64,000 nucleotides of DNA from Veillonella denticariosi JCM 15641 (GTDB taxonomy: Bacteria > Bacillota > Negativicutes > Veillonellales > Veillonellaceae): the NCBI RefSeq assembly GCF_002959855.1, contig NZ_PPDB01000007.1, positions 124,001 to 188,000 of the forward strand. The letters run 5' to 3'. A program made the translations under genes and the position numbers. The notes under the pieces were generated by a model that was not told where the DNA came from, ran no database searches, and saw only the letters and a list, made by a program, of their open reading frames with translations. Shown here piece by piece: positions 37,708-45,637 of the stretch (position 1 is its first letter; the number at the start of each line of letters is the position of its first letter).

Positions 37708-38883
37708 ATGTATAATCGGATTATTCTATTAGTGATGGACAGTGTCGGTGTGGGACATGCGGCCGATGCGATTAAATTCGGCGATGAAGGTTCGAATACA
37801 TTGGGGCATATTGAATCTGCAGCGGGACCTATCCGCTGTCCGAATCTAAAAAGCTTGGGTTTAGCCCGTATTGCTGATATTTCAGAGTTCGATGAGCCTG
37901 TTGTCGGTGCTTACGGTCGTATGACCGAAATGAGTACCGGCAAAGATACGACAAGCGGACATTGGGAGATGATGGGGCATCCCGTGACGGTACCTTTCCC
38001 GACATTTTATGATGGCTTTCCGAAGCAATTGATGGATACTTTCACGAAGGAAACGGGTTATGAATTTCTGGGTAATGAGGTTGCATCCGGAACGGAAATT
38101 ATTGAACGCCTCGGAGAAGAGCATATAAGAACAGGTAAACCGATCGTATATACATCGGCGGATTCGGTCTTTCAAATCGCTGCTCATGAGGATGTCATTC
38201 CATTAGAAGATTTGTATCGCATGTGTCAAATTACGCGCGATAAGGTGTGTATCGGTGATTATTATGTGGGGCGCATCATTGCGCGGCCTTTTGTCGGTAC
38301 ATCGGGACATTTTGTGCGCACCTCGAATCGCCATGATTACAGTCGCATGCCTGAAAAGAAAATGGTGCAACAAGCGTTACAAGACTTTAATATTCCGACA
38401 GTGGCAGTCGGCAAAATCGGCGATATTTATGCTCATGTCGGCTGGGATGAATCATATCCGACAAAGTCCAATGCTCATGGTATGAATGTGGTGCCGTATC
38501 TGTTGGGACGAAGTTTTATACGGGGGCTCATGATGGTTAACCTTGTTGAATTTGACAGCCTTTACGGTCATAGGCGCAATGTAGACGGGTATAAGCGTGC
38601 TATCGAAGATTTTGATTACCAATTGGGCGGCTTGTTAGATTTACTTAAGGATGATGATTTGCTCCTCATCACGGCAGATCATGGGAATGATCCGACTTGG
38701 AAAGGTACAGATCATACGAGAGAAATGGTGCCTTTGCTAGCTTATAGTCCAAGTATGAGTCATTCAGTAGCTTTGGGTGATAGACATAGTTTTGCGGACA
38801 TAGGTGAAACAGTATTGCAAAATTTTAGATTACCACTATGGCATATTGGAAAATCATTTTTGGATGTTCTCAATTTGAAGTAA
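37708..38883 (+). CDS. deoB: Phosphopentomutase
   Basis: A 391-residue alkaline-phosphatase-superfamily enzyme that interconverts ribose 1- and 5-phosphates in nucleoside salvage. The metal motifs LLVMDSVGVG, DTTSGHWEMMG, EFDSLYGHRRN and TADHGNDPTW...TDHTRE are all present. The ATG at 37708 has TTAGGAG upstream; an earlier ATG at 37690 does not. From about 38735 the base composition becomes AT-rich, like the block that follows, so the last 50 codons may come from another strain. Confidence 0.94.
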   Translation: MYNRIILLVMDSVGVGHAADAIKFGDEGSNTLGHIESAAGPIRCPNLKSLGLARIADISEFDEPVVGAYGRMTEMSTGKDTTSGHWEMMGHPVTVPFPTFYDGFPKQLMDTFTKETGYEFLGNEVASGTEIIERLGEEHIRTGKPIVYTSADSVFQIAAHEDVIPLEDLYRMCQITRDKVCIGDYYVGRIIARPFVGTSGHFVRTSNRHDYSRMPEKKMVQQALQDFNIPTVAVGKIGDIYAHVGWDESYPTKSNAHGMNVVPYLLGRSFIRGLMMVNLVEFDSLYGHRRNVDGYKRAIEDFDYQLGGLLDLLKDDDLLLITADHGNDPTWKGTDHTREMVPLLAYSPSMSHSVALGDRHSFADIGETVLQNFRLPLWHIGKSFLDVLNLK

Positions 38884-38922
38884 TTTACCTGTGTAGAGTA
38901 TAGGATAAAAGATGTTGATTTT

Positions 38923-38966
38923 AATGCCGATACAACTAGTAAATAACTAGCTGCATCGGCATTTTA
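38923..38966 (+). terminator. Intrinsic terminator after deoB
   Basis: AATGCCGAT (38923-38931) pairs with ATCGGCATT (38955-38963), with an inner ACTAGT/ACTAG pairing, followed by TTATTATT. Confidence 0.7.
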
Positions 38967-38984
38967 TTATTGTCTTTAGACTGG

Positions 38985-39003
38985 TTCGCGACTTAGTCGC
39001 GAA
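38985..39003. repeat. Perfect palindrome at the IS left flank
   Basis: TTCGCGACT-T-AGTCGCGAA, a 9-bp perfect inverted repeat just outside the left-end hairpin of the IS200-type element. It is GC-rich in an AT-rich setting. Confidence 0.6.
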
Positions 39004-39119
39004 TCATAAAACCACCCGCTATGCGGGTGCGGCAACGAAAGTTATACAAAAAAATCACCTTGCTTAAGTATAATGTAGGTGTTCAAGCCGCATTATATGC
39101 AAAAGAAAGATGATTTTAT

Positions 39120-39581
39120 ATGGCAACAAAGACACAGAGTCTTGCGCACACAAAATGGTTATGCAAATACCACATAGTATTTACACCTAAGTATAGACGT
39201 AAAGTTATATATAATCAATATAGAAATAGTTTACTTGAAATATTGAGGCGTTTATGTGAATATAAGGGCGTCAAGATTATAGAGGGGGAGCTCATGGCAG
39301 ATCATGTGCATATGTTAGTATTAATCCCACCCAAAATAGCAGTTTCACCTTTTATGGGATATTTAAAAGGTAAAAGTGCACTTATGATGTTCGATAAACA
39401 CGCAAACTTAAAGTATAAGTTTGGAAATAGACACTTTTGGTCCGAGGGATATTATGTTAGTACAGTAGGTCTAAATGAGGCTACAGTAAAGAAATATATA
39501 CGTGAGCAAGAGTTACATGACCAAATGAAAGATAAACTTAGTGTAAAAGAATATGAGGACCCTTTTAAGGGTAGCAAGTAA
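39120..39581 (+). CDS. tnpA: IS200/IS605 family transposase TnpA (HUH/Y1)
   Basis: A 153-residue Y1 transposase of full family length. The HUH motif is HVH (H62, H64) in ADHVHMLVLIPP and the nucleophilic tyrosine is Y126 in ATVKKYIREQ. The N-terminus KYHIVFTPKYRRKV is characteristic. It cuts and rejoins single-stranded DNA at the element's ends. The gene is intact. No tnpB is present. Confidence 0.93.
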   Translation: MATKTQSLAHTKWLCKYHIVFTPKYRRKVIYNQYRNSLLEILRRLCEYKGVKIIEGELMADHVHMLVLIPPKIAVSPFMGYLKGKSALMMFDKHANLKYKFGNRHFWSEGYYVSTVGLNEATVKKYIREQELHDQMKDKLSVKEYEDPFKGSK

Positions 39582-39728
39582 TACATATCCCCTTTAAGGG
39601 GAACGTTACGAGTCAATGGCTATGCGGATTGAACGTAGTGAAAGCCAGCGCCTTTAGACGCTGGCCTAGTACTACGGGCTTATAGCCCGTGAGCAAACCA
39701 CCCGTTTTACGGGTGGTTCTGATTTACT
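39582..39728 (+). repeat. Hairpin-rich 3' segment of the IS element
   Basis: Four hairpins follow tnpA: CCCCTT/AAGGGG (39589-39601), GCCAGCG/CGCTGGC (39644-39665), ACGGGCT/AGCCCGT (39674-39690) and the right-end hairpin (39696-39718). The last is the transposase substrate; the other three are not explained. The rest of the 307-bp gap to the next gene (39729-39888) holds a short dyad and a -10 box only. Confidence 0.55.
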
Positions 39729-39820
39729 TTTACGTTTGACATCACTATATTGAACTTAAGGCCTATAAATGGGTCCAGTCTTAGCTAATCTTATAGAGAT
39801 TGGCGGTGAGGTTTCCATCA

Positions 39821-39844
39821 ACTGAATCATCAGTATGATATAAT
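39821..39844 (+). promoter_or_regulatory. Possible promoter region of the YkvI-like gene
   Basis: TATAAT (39839-39844) lies 45 bases before the start, next to a dyad ACTGA-ATCA-TCAGT (39821-39834). No good -35 box is seen. Confidence 0.35.
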
Positions 39845-39888
39845 ATTAAATGTTTACTAAGTTATGTATTTGAAAGGAGGAAAATATA

Positions 39889-41290
39889 ATGCAACAATCA
39901 TGGAAAATTGCATTTGCCTACATAGGTGTTATTGTAGGTGCAGGACTCTCGAGTGGACAAGATCTTCTACAATATTTTATAAGTTTTGGCCAAATAGGTC
40001 TCATTGGTGTTCTATTACTAGGTCTATTAAATGCCGCATTTGGTAAAATCATGCTTACTTTGGGGAGCTACTATCGTGCAGACAATCATGAAGAAGTTTT
40101 TACACAGATTTCCCATCCTATTATTACAAGAATACTTGATTTTGTACTAATCTCTGGTAGCTTTATTATGGGATTTGTTATGATTGCTGGCGCAGGCTCA
40201 AACTTAGAACAACAATTTGGATTCCCTTTTTGGATTGGTGGATTAATTTGCTCACTTTTAATCATAACCGTATCATTTATGAACTTTGACAAAATAACCA
40301 ATATTTTAGGTGTTTTTACTCCTATCATGATTGTTATGATATTCATCATTACAGGCTACTCTTTTATTGGTAAAAGTCATGATTGGACTACATTAGAGGC
40401 TATAGCCCACACAATCAAACCAGCCACAAGCAATGTATGGTTTTCTGTCCTTAATTATTATGCTCTATGTGCTATGACAGCTGTTTCTATGGCCTTTATT
40501 TTAGGTGGTTCTGTTGTTCGTATTGGTATTGCTGAAAAAGGTGGCACTCGTGGCGGCCTATTAGTCGGATTAGTTGTTTTTATAGCTGCTATCTCTATTT
40601 TTGCAAATCTAGATACAGTAAAAGATGCAGATTTGCCGATTCTTGCTATTGCCAATCAAATTCATCCTTGGCTAGCATATATATGCAATCACAGTCTTTT
40701 CACTTATTTTTAATACAGCATTCTCTCTTTTTTATTCTATTGCTAGACGTTTTGCCAACGGCAGCACAAAAAGAATGAGAATTATTATTATTTCTGTAGT
40801 AATCATAGGATATATATGTAGTTTCTTTGGTTTTAAAGATTTGATTAGTATCCTCTACCCAATTCTCGGTTATATGGGACTATTACTCCTAATTATTCTT
40901 ATTTATGGCTGGCTCCGTGATCGTAAAGATATTATTATGGAAAAACTCTTCCGAAGAAAGATGCTCCATTTATCATTAAAAAAACATAGTCCTCACAAAA
41001 ATCTTTCAGAAAAAGAACGTGAACTATTCCATACATTAGGTGATATTAGTCAAGCAGATACAAAATCTCTTAAAGAAGATATTCATAATGAAGCAAAAGA
41101 AATACTTTCAAATACGGAAACAGTTCAAGAGCTAAAAGACTATGTGGAAGAGCATCTCTTAATAGACGAAGAGGTTATACATCAAAATATCAATATTCTA
41201 CAAGAACAACAGGAAGAATCAAAATCAACTGAATCTTCTAAAGATAGACCTATCAAAAAGTCCAATATAAATAACAATGAAGTAAAATGA
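39889..41290 (+). pseudogene. YkvI-like membrane transporter, frameshifted
   Basis: The first part (39889-40713) encodes an intact-looking run of membrane helices starting WKIAFAYIGVIVGAGLSSGQD, as in YkvI-type proteins of the amino acid/sodium symporter fold, and stops after HPWLAYICNHSLFTYF. A one-base shift at about 40690 restores the frame: FSLIFNTAFSLFYSIARRF, more helices, and a long hydrophilic tail to 41290. The tail (about 110 residues) is charged and probably helical. The ThrE-like gene starts inside its stop codon. A real single-base insertion or a sequencing error are both possible; if corrected, the gene would be about 467 codons. Confidence 0.7.
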
Positions 41291-42537
41291 ATAACGAGGA
41301 AATAATGACAGATGTGGAATTAGAAATTATACTAAAAGCTGGAAAAATATTACTTAGCAGTGGCGCCGAAATCAGTCGTACAGAGGATACTATGAATTAC
41401 ATAGCAAGAGCTATGAATTTTAAAGATTTAGAAGCCTACGTATCAAATAGAGGCATTTTTGCAACTGCTAAGAAAGATGATAATACTGAAATTACTCGTA
41501 TTTATAATGTTCCTGAAGTCGATATTAACCTCAGCAAAATTGAATCAGTTAACGCGCTCTCTCGACGCATTACACAGAAGAGCATTACTATTGAAGAGGT
41601 TATAAATGAACTTGAAAAAATTGATACTATGCCTGACTATTTAATTTTTTGGAGATTAGTAGCTTATACAATAGGAGCTTCTGGCTTTAGCTATGCAATT
41701 GGTAGTTCAATAACAGACTCTATAATTGCAGGTATTATAGGCTTAATATTAGGCGCCTATATGTGCACGATTAAAAGAATACTTAACTCAGATGTATTAA
41801 TCACTATTTTAGGTAGTATTCTTATCGCCTTATTTGGGAATCTTTTCATACACTTTAATATAGGATCTAATCTTTCTGTAATACTACTAGGAGCTATGAT
41901 TGACATTGTTCCTGGAGTTCCATTTGTTAATGCTATCAGGGAGTATAGTCAAAATAATTATAATACTGGAATAACACTCATGATGGGAGCTTTACTTACC
42001 TGTATCTCCATGGCTGTAGGGGTCGCAGTAGTACAATCACTACTCTTCAACACACAAATAATTCCCCTTTATACATCTAATTTAGATTCTAATTCATTCA
42101 CTTCTATGTTCATGAGAAGTATAATGGCTGGCATTGGTACGACAGCATTTGCAATCCTATTTCGTGTACGAAAACAACATATTCTAGATACTTCAATATT
42201 AGGATTTATTTCATGGTTCTTATTCTTAACTTTATCTGAACTACAATTTAATGTTATGCTTTCAATATTTATCAGTGGTTTTATCATCGCCATAGCATCC
42301 AGAATATTGGCTGTTAAACGGAAATGCCCTGCTATAGTTTTCCTAATGACTAGCTTATTCCCTTTACTACCAGGCCTCAGCTTTTATCGATCCATTTATT
42401 ATATGCTAATGGGACAAGAAACTATTGCCATTAGCTTCGCAAAAGAATCCTTTTTGATAGCTTTTACAATTGCTATATCTATCGCAATTGTAAAATATAT
42501 AAAACCACCACTAATCCAAAAAAACACTTATAAATAA
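41287..42537 (+). CDS. Threonine/serine exporter family protein (ThrE, single-chain form)
   Basis: A 416-residue membrane protein. The N-terminal soluble part (about 1-115) has the DUF1212-type pattern ILLSSGAEISRTEDTMNYIA and AYVSNRGIFAT, followed by two bundles of about five helices each, the second of the DUF3815 type. In many Firmicutes these are two genes; here they are one chain as in corynebacterial ThrE. It overlaps the end of the YkvI-like gene by four bases (ATGA), so both were one operon. Confidence 0.83.
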   Translation: MNNEEIMTDVELEIILKAGKILLSSGAEISRTEDTMNYIARAMNFKDLEAYVSNRGIFATAKKDDNTEITRIYNVPEVDINLSKIESVNALSRRITQKSITIEEVINELEKIDTMPDYLIFWRLVAYTIGASGFSYAIGSSITDSIIAGIIGLILGAYMCTIKRILNSDVLITILGSILIALFGNLFIHFNIGSNLSVILLGAMIDIVPGVPFVNAIREYSQNNYNTGITLMMGALLTCISMAVGVAVVQSLLFNTQIIPLYTSNLDSNSFTSMFMRSIMAGIGTTAFAILFRVRKQHILDTSILGFISWFLFLTLSELQFNVMLSIFISGFIIAIASRILAVKRKCPAIVFLMTSLFPLLPGLSFYRSIYYMLMGQETIAISFAKESFLIAFTIAISIAIVKYIKPPLIQKNTYK

Positions 42538-42726
42538 TATAACCCTATAACAAATTCATGTAAATTAAAGCATTTACAACGTAATTTCCAAATCTATTAC
42601 CTGTAAAAATATAATATATGTTACGTTTATGAGGCGGTACTTTCACATAGATGCGCCATCAAAACTGTATTCCCTTTGGGTAAAAGCATTCTGTAATAGT
42701 TTACTAACTATATAATTTACTTGCAC

Positions 42727-42780
42727 AATAAAAGAGGTTCCTATAAATCACTACTGTGACCATTAGAAACCTCTTTTATT
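42727..42780. terminator. Bidirectional terminator between convergent genes
   Basis: A 13-bp stem AATAAAAGAGGTT (42727-42739) with AACCTCTTTTATT (42768-42780). A- and T-rich flanks on both sides let it serve the ThrE gene on plus and the exported protein gene on minus. The rest of 42538-42810 shows nothing I can name. Confidence 0.65.
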
Positions 42781-42810
42781 TATAACTATATTGTGCTAAT
42801 TAGATATCAC

Positions 42811-43407
42811 TTATTTATAACTAAACTGTGCATCCATAATCATTTGGCGCAACTGCTCCATACGAACACCTTCAGGTAACTTATGTCGATAAAACTGTAA
42901 ATTATAGTAGTATCGAGTATCTTCATAATCTGTCACCAATACCATATCCGTGCGATACTCTAATGGCCACCCATACATAAATTCAGCTAGTAAACTACGT
43001 ACGCCATCATTGTTGACCTCTATTACATCATGCTTAACAGGCAATACCATCTTAACTGTAGACTCTGGAATCGTTCTATTTTTAAAAATCTTCTTAACCT
43101 CTTTATCTAAGGATGCGCTACCATTATCAATAGATCTAACCTTTACATGCATAAATACCCCATTAGAGGTTCTAAACACCCTACCATCAATGTCCTTCGT
43201 TTCCCCCTGCGTTTCAATAGCATCCTTTAATATGCGGAATTGATACGGTCCATAAAACTTTGTATCTGTAATAGCATCTAACTCCGCATCATATTGGCGA
43301 TTATGTACATTCGTAACATGTATAAAAGGCTTTATATCGTTAGCTTGTGAAAGCATCGATACAGCTAAACACAAACCTAGACTAAGTAATGTAATATAAC
43401 GTTTCAT
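42811..43407 (-). CDS. Exported protein of unknown function
   Basis: A 198-residue minus-strand gene product. The first 27 residues form a signal peptide (KRY, a hydrophobic core, then MLSQAND). The rest is a soluble periplasmic domain with FYGPYQFRILKDAIE, VRSIDNGSASLDKEVKKIF and a tyrosine-rich end (DYEDTRYYYNLQFYRHKLP). I do not recognise the family. The ATG at 43407 follows a G-rich site; an in-frame earlier codon at 43422 lies within that site. AT-rich like its neighbours. Confidence 0.65.
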   Translation of the reverse strand: MKRYITLLSLGLCLAVSMLSQANDIKPFIHVTNVHNRQYDAELDAITDTKFYGPYQFRILKDAIETQGETKDIDGRVFRTSNGVFMHVKVRSIDNGSASLDKEVKKIFKNRTIPESTVKMVLPVKHDVIEVNNDGVRSLLAEFMYGWPLEYRTDMVLVTDYEDTRYYYNLQFYRHKLPEGVRMEQLRQMIMDAQFSYK

Positions 43408-43480
43408 ACACACATCCCCCATTGAACACTAATATAACTGTATTGTAACATAATAAGAATACGTCGATGAAAATAATTAC

Positions 43481-43521
43481 AAAAATCAGAACCACCCGTA
43501 AAACGGGTGGTTCTGATTTTT
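43481..43521 (-). repeat. Orphan IS200 right-end hairpin (perfect 19-bp stem)
   Basis: Positions 43481-43499 and 43503-43521 form a perfect 19-bp inverted repeat with a 3-base loop. Read on the minus strand, 43521 down to 43492 contains the same AACCACCCGT-TTT-ACGGGTGGTT hairpin and TCTGATTT flank as the right end of the IS at 39696-39725. It could be an IS relic or an end-mimicking hairpin. With its T run it could also act as a terminator. Confidence 0.7.
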
Positions 43522-43656
43522 TGGAGTAATTTTTAAAGGCCGGAGAAAATGTGTTGCAAAAAGACTAAAAGCTATACCTTATTATAGAGAATATCTAGTC
43601 TTGTGGTTGTTATTTCTGATGATGTAACAAGATTTTCTAAAAAATTTTAAAAAATA

Positions 43657-43685
43657 TTGACACACATGGATGCGTGTATTATACT
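43657..43685 (+). promoter_or_regulatory. Near-consensus sigma-70 promoter
   Basis: TTGACA (43657-43662) is a perfect -35 box, and TATACT (43680-43685) lies exactly 17 bases downstream. It is the best promoter match in the window and sits 366 bases before the TROVE-like gene, so it drives a long leader or a separate RNA. Confidence 0.85.
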
Positions 43686-43691
43686 TACATC

Positions 43692-44030
43692 AACAGGTGA
43701 AAGAATTCACTAACATGTAGAACAGAAAGACTTAGATTCTCACAGCAATTCTTTAACATTTTACAATTAAAAAGATGAGGATAGAATCTAGTATAATTTC
43801 ATAGTTATCGTTCATAAACGATTTATAAGGTTAGACACAAGCAGCAAATTCCTATTGATTAAATTAAAAGAGTAATGATAGAGCCCATTTAGTCTCGTAT
43901 ATCGTGTCTAGTTAGCCTTAGCCTCGATGAGGTTAGTAATTGTATTGAACTTTGTATTGTAACCGCTCATGGTTATCTTGTTTATTTTGCTTTCAAAATT
44001 TACGTTGTGATAATCCGCAGCGGTTTTTTA
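43692..44030 (+). ncRNA. Candidate structured non-coding RNA or attenuator leader
   Basis: From the predicted start (about 43692) to a terminator there is no convincing ORF but many pairings: GTGAA/TTCAC (43697-43710), TAGATTCT/AGAATCTA (43733-43740 with 43783-43790), ATCGTT/AACGAT (43807-43822), TAGACAC/GTGTCTA (43832-43838 with 43904-43910), TAGCCTC/GAGGTTA (43919-43935) and the terminator stem (43961-44025). The next gene encodes a TROVE-like/vWA protein; true Ro60 proteins bind Y RNAs often encoded beside them. Function is inference; an attenuator is an alternative. Confidence 0.55.
43961..44029 (+). terminator. Intrinsic terminator ending the leader RNA
   Basis: AACCGCT (43961-43967) pairs with AGCGGTT (44019-44025), stacked on GGTTATC (43971-43977) with GATAATC (44009-44015), followed by TTTTT. 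The ribosome-binding site of the next gene (AAGGAG) starts about 10 bases later, so readthrough is needed to express the gene from the promoter at 43657. Confidence 0.75.
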
Positions 44031-44051
44031 TATACCAAGGAGATATGAACT

Positions 44052-45462
44052 ATGAATACATTTATGGACGCATTAACAACAAATGAAAAATCCTATACCG
44101 GTAATGGTGGAACGGCGTATCGCACGAGTGGTAGTACTCTCGTAGACCTAAATTTTTCCGTTCCTTCTTTGCGTAATGCAGCAATTAATTTCTATGATAA
44201 AAGTAAAAGCCAATCCTATTTTTATGGAGAGTCACATAAGATGGAAGCAGTTGACGCATTGCGTTTATTTATTACATCTTATGAGGAAGATCCTTTTTAT
44301 ACCATGAAGTGGCTTATGTATGCACGCCACATTAAGCTTGGTCTTGGTGAACGCGATGCATTTCGTATGATGCTCACTAAAATCGGTGATTTGTATCCAG
44401 AAATGGCTTTGCAATTTATCATTGGTACTGAGCTGTGGAATTATGGTCGTTGGGATGATGTATTGCGTATCTATTTTGATACGACTAGTGATGTTCTTCA
44501 TGACGGATTGGGGAAACTAATTAGGAATCAATTTAGTTATGATGTGATAGGCTGTGGTCTTGGCGATTCTATTAGCCTTCTAGCAAAATGGATGCCTTCC
44601 TAAATCATGACGAGGAACGTCGTAAGATTTATCTTGCATCCTTGAAAAAGGGTGATAGATCTGTTAGGATTAATGCTAATTCTATGTTCCTTTACGATAT
44701 TGTTCATGCCTATACGAATCCCAATGGCTGGGTAGATACCATTAAAGAAGAGGATCCTACACTAGAAGAGTTGTGGAAGGTTCAAGAGCCACCCAAAGCG
44801 TATGATGATATATTGATCATACGAGATGGGTCAAGCTCTATGTGGCAACCAGTAGCAGGCAATAACTCTGTAACGGCCCTTAGTGTGGGCGATTCCATTG
44901 CATTATATTGTACAGAGCATAATAGGAATCGAGTTTTCAAAAATCGATTTATTACGTTTAGCAGTAATCCTGAAATTGTTGATATTTCAATGTGTGAGTC
45001 ATTGCATGATAAATTAAGACGATTACGTAGATTCGATGATTTTCGCACTACGGATATTGAGGCTACCTTTGATTTGATTCTAGATACGGCTATTAAGTAT
45101 CATATGCGTCAAGAGGATTTACCTAAGACGTGTCTTATCATTTCGGACATGCAATTTGATCAAGCTAGGGTTCATAGTGATACGGTTACCGTAATGGAAA
45201 TGTGTCGTAAGAAATTTGAAGACTGTGGTTATAGTATGCCACGCCTTATTTTTGGAATGTGTCTCTTTATGCGCACAATACAATACCTGTACAATCACAT
45301 TCAAGCGGTGTCATTCTCGTGTCAGGATTCTCTAAATCCATCGTTGATATGGTCGTATCTGGAGAACTTGATCCTGAACGAGCATTAAAGGCAGAGTTAG
45401 ATGCTAAGTGTAGTATTGTTGATACTGTATTAAAAGACTATGTTACCCATAAGGTAGCATAG
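44052..45462 (+). pseudogene. TROVE-like/vWA protein of the DUF2828 type, broken by deletion and frameshift
   Basis: Three frames must be joined. 44052-44603 gives the TROVE-like helical part (TGNGGTAYRTSG, ARHIKLGLGERDAF, ELWNYGRWDDVL, SLLAKWMPS). 44588-about 45255 resumes at DAFLNHDEERRKIYLASLKKG and contains the von Willebrand A domain with MIDAS-like RDGSSSMW. The final frame to 45462 has NTIPVQSHSSGVILVSGFSKSI. About 80 residues expected between WMPS and DAFLN are missing; both sides share GATGCCTTCC (44591-44600), so a deletion between short direct repeats is likely. A second break at about 45251-45256 fits loss of one T. Family members resemble Ro60 RNA-binding proteins. Confidence 0.75.
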
Positions 45463-45481
45463 TCTTTATTGATGATTTAAA

Positions 45482-45534
45482 TACCGCAATACATAGTAAT
45501 TTGAAGTAATCACTATGTATTGCGGTAATTTTGT
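45482..45534 (+). terminator. Long hairpin after the TROVE-like gene
   Basis: A perfect 16-bp stem TACCGCAATACATAGT (45482-45497) with its complement (45512-45527), a 14-base loop, then AATTTTGT. It is probably a terminator; I checked it against the purine riboswitch pattern because a purine permease follows, and it does not fit. Confidence 0.6.
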
Positions 45535-45637
45535 ATACAAAATTTCAAACATATACAGGAAATTTATGTAGTTATGTGGAAATATATAAATATACATGAA
45601 TACACCCATGATTGTAAGTACGAGAGGAGGAATCATT

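Larger units (their letters stand above)
39005..39728 (+). mobile_element. IS200/IS605-type insertion sequence (single tnpA)
   Basis: An element of about 0.7 kb with one transposase gene and subterminal hairpins instead of inverted terminal repeats. The left hairpin is CACCCGC-TAT-GCGGGTG (39013-39029) and the right is AACCACCCGT-TTT-ACGGGTGGTT (39696-39718). Such elements move as single strands by recognising these hairpins. The exact ends are uncertain because there is no target duplication in this family. The right hairpin recurs as an orphan at 43481-43521. Confidence 0.75.

Noticed and set aside
45463-45637. Purine riboswitch before the purine permease
   Set aside because: The only strong structure is a simple 16-bp hairpin; the conserved loop and junction bases of purine riboswitches are absent.
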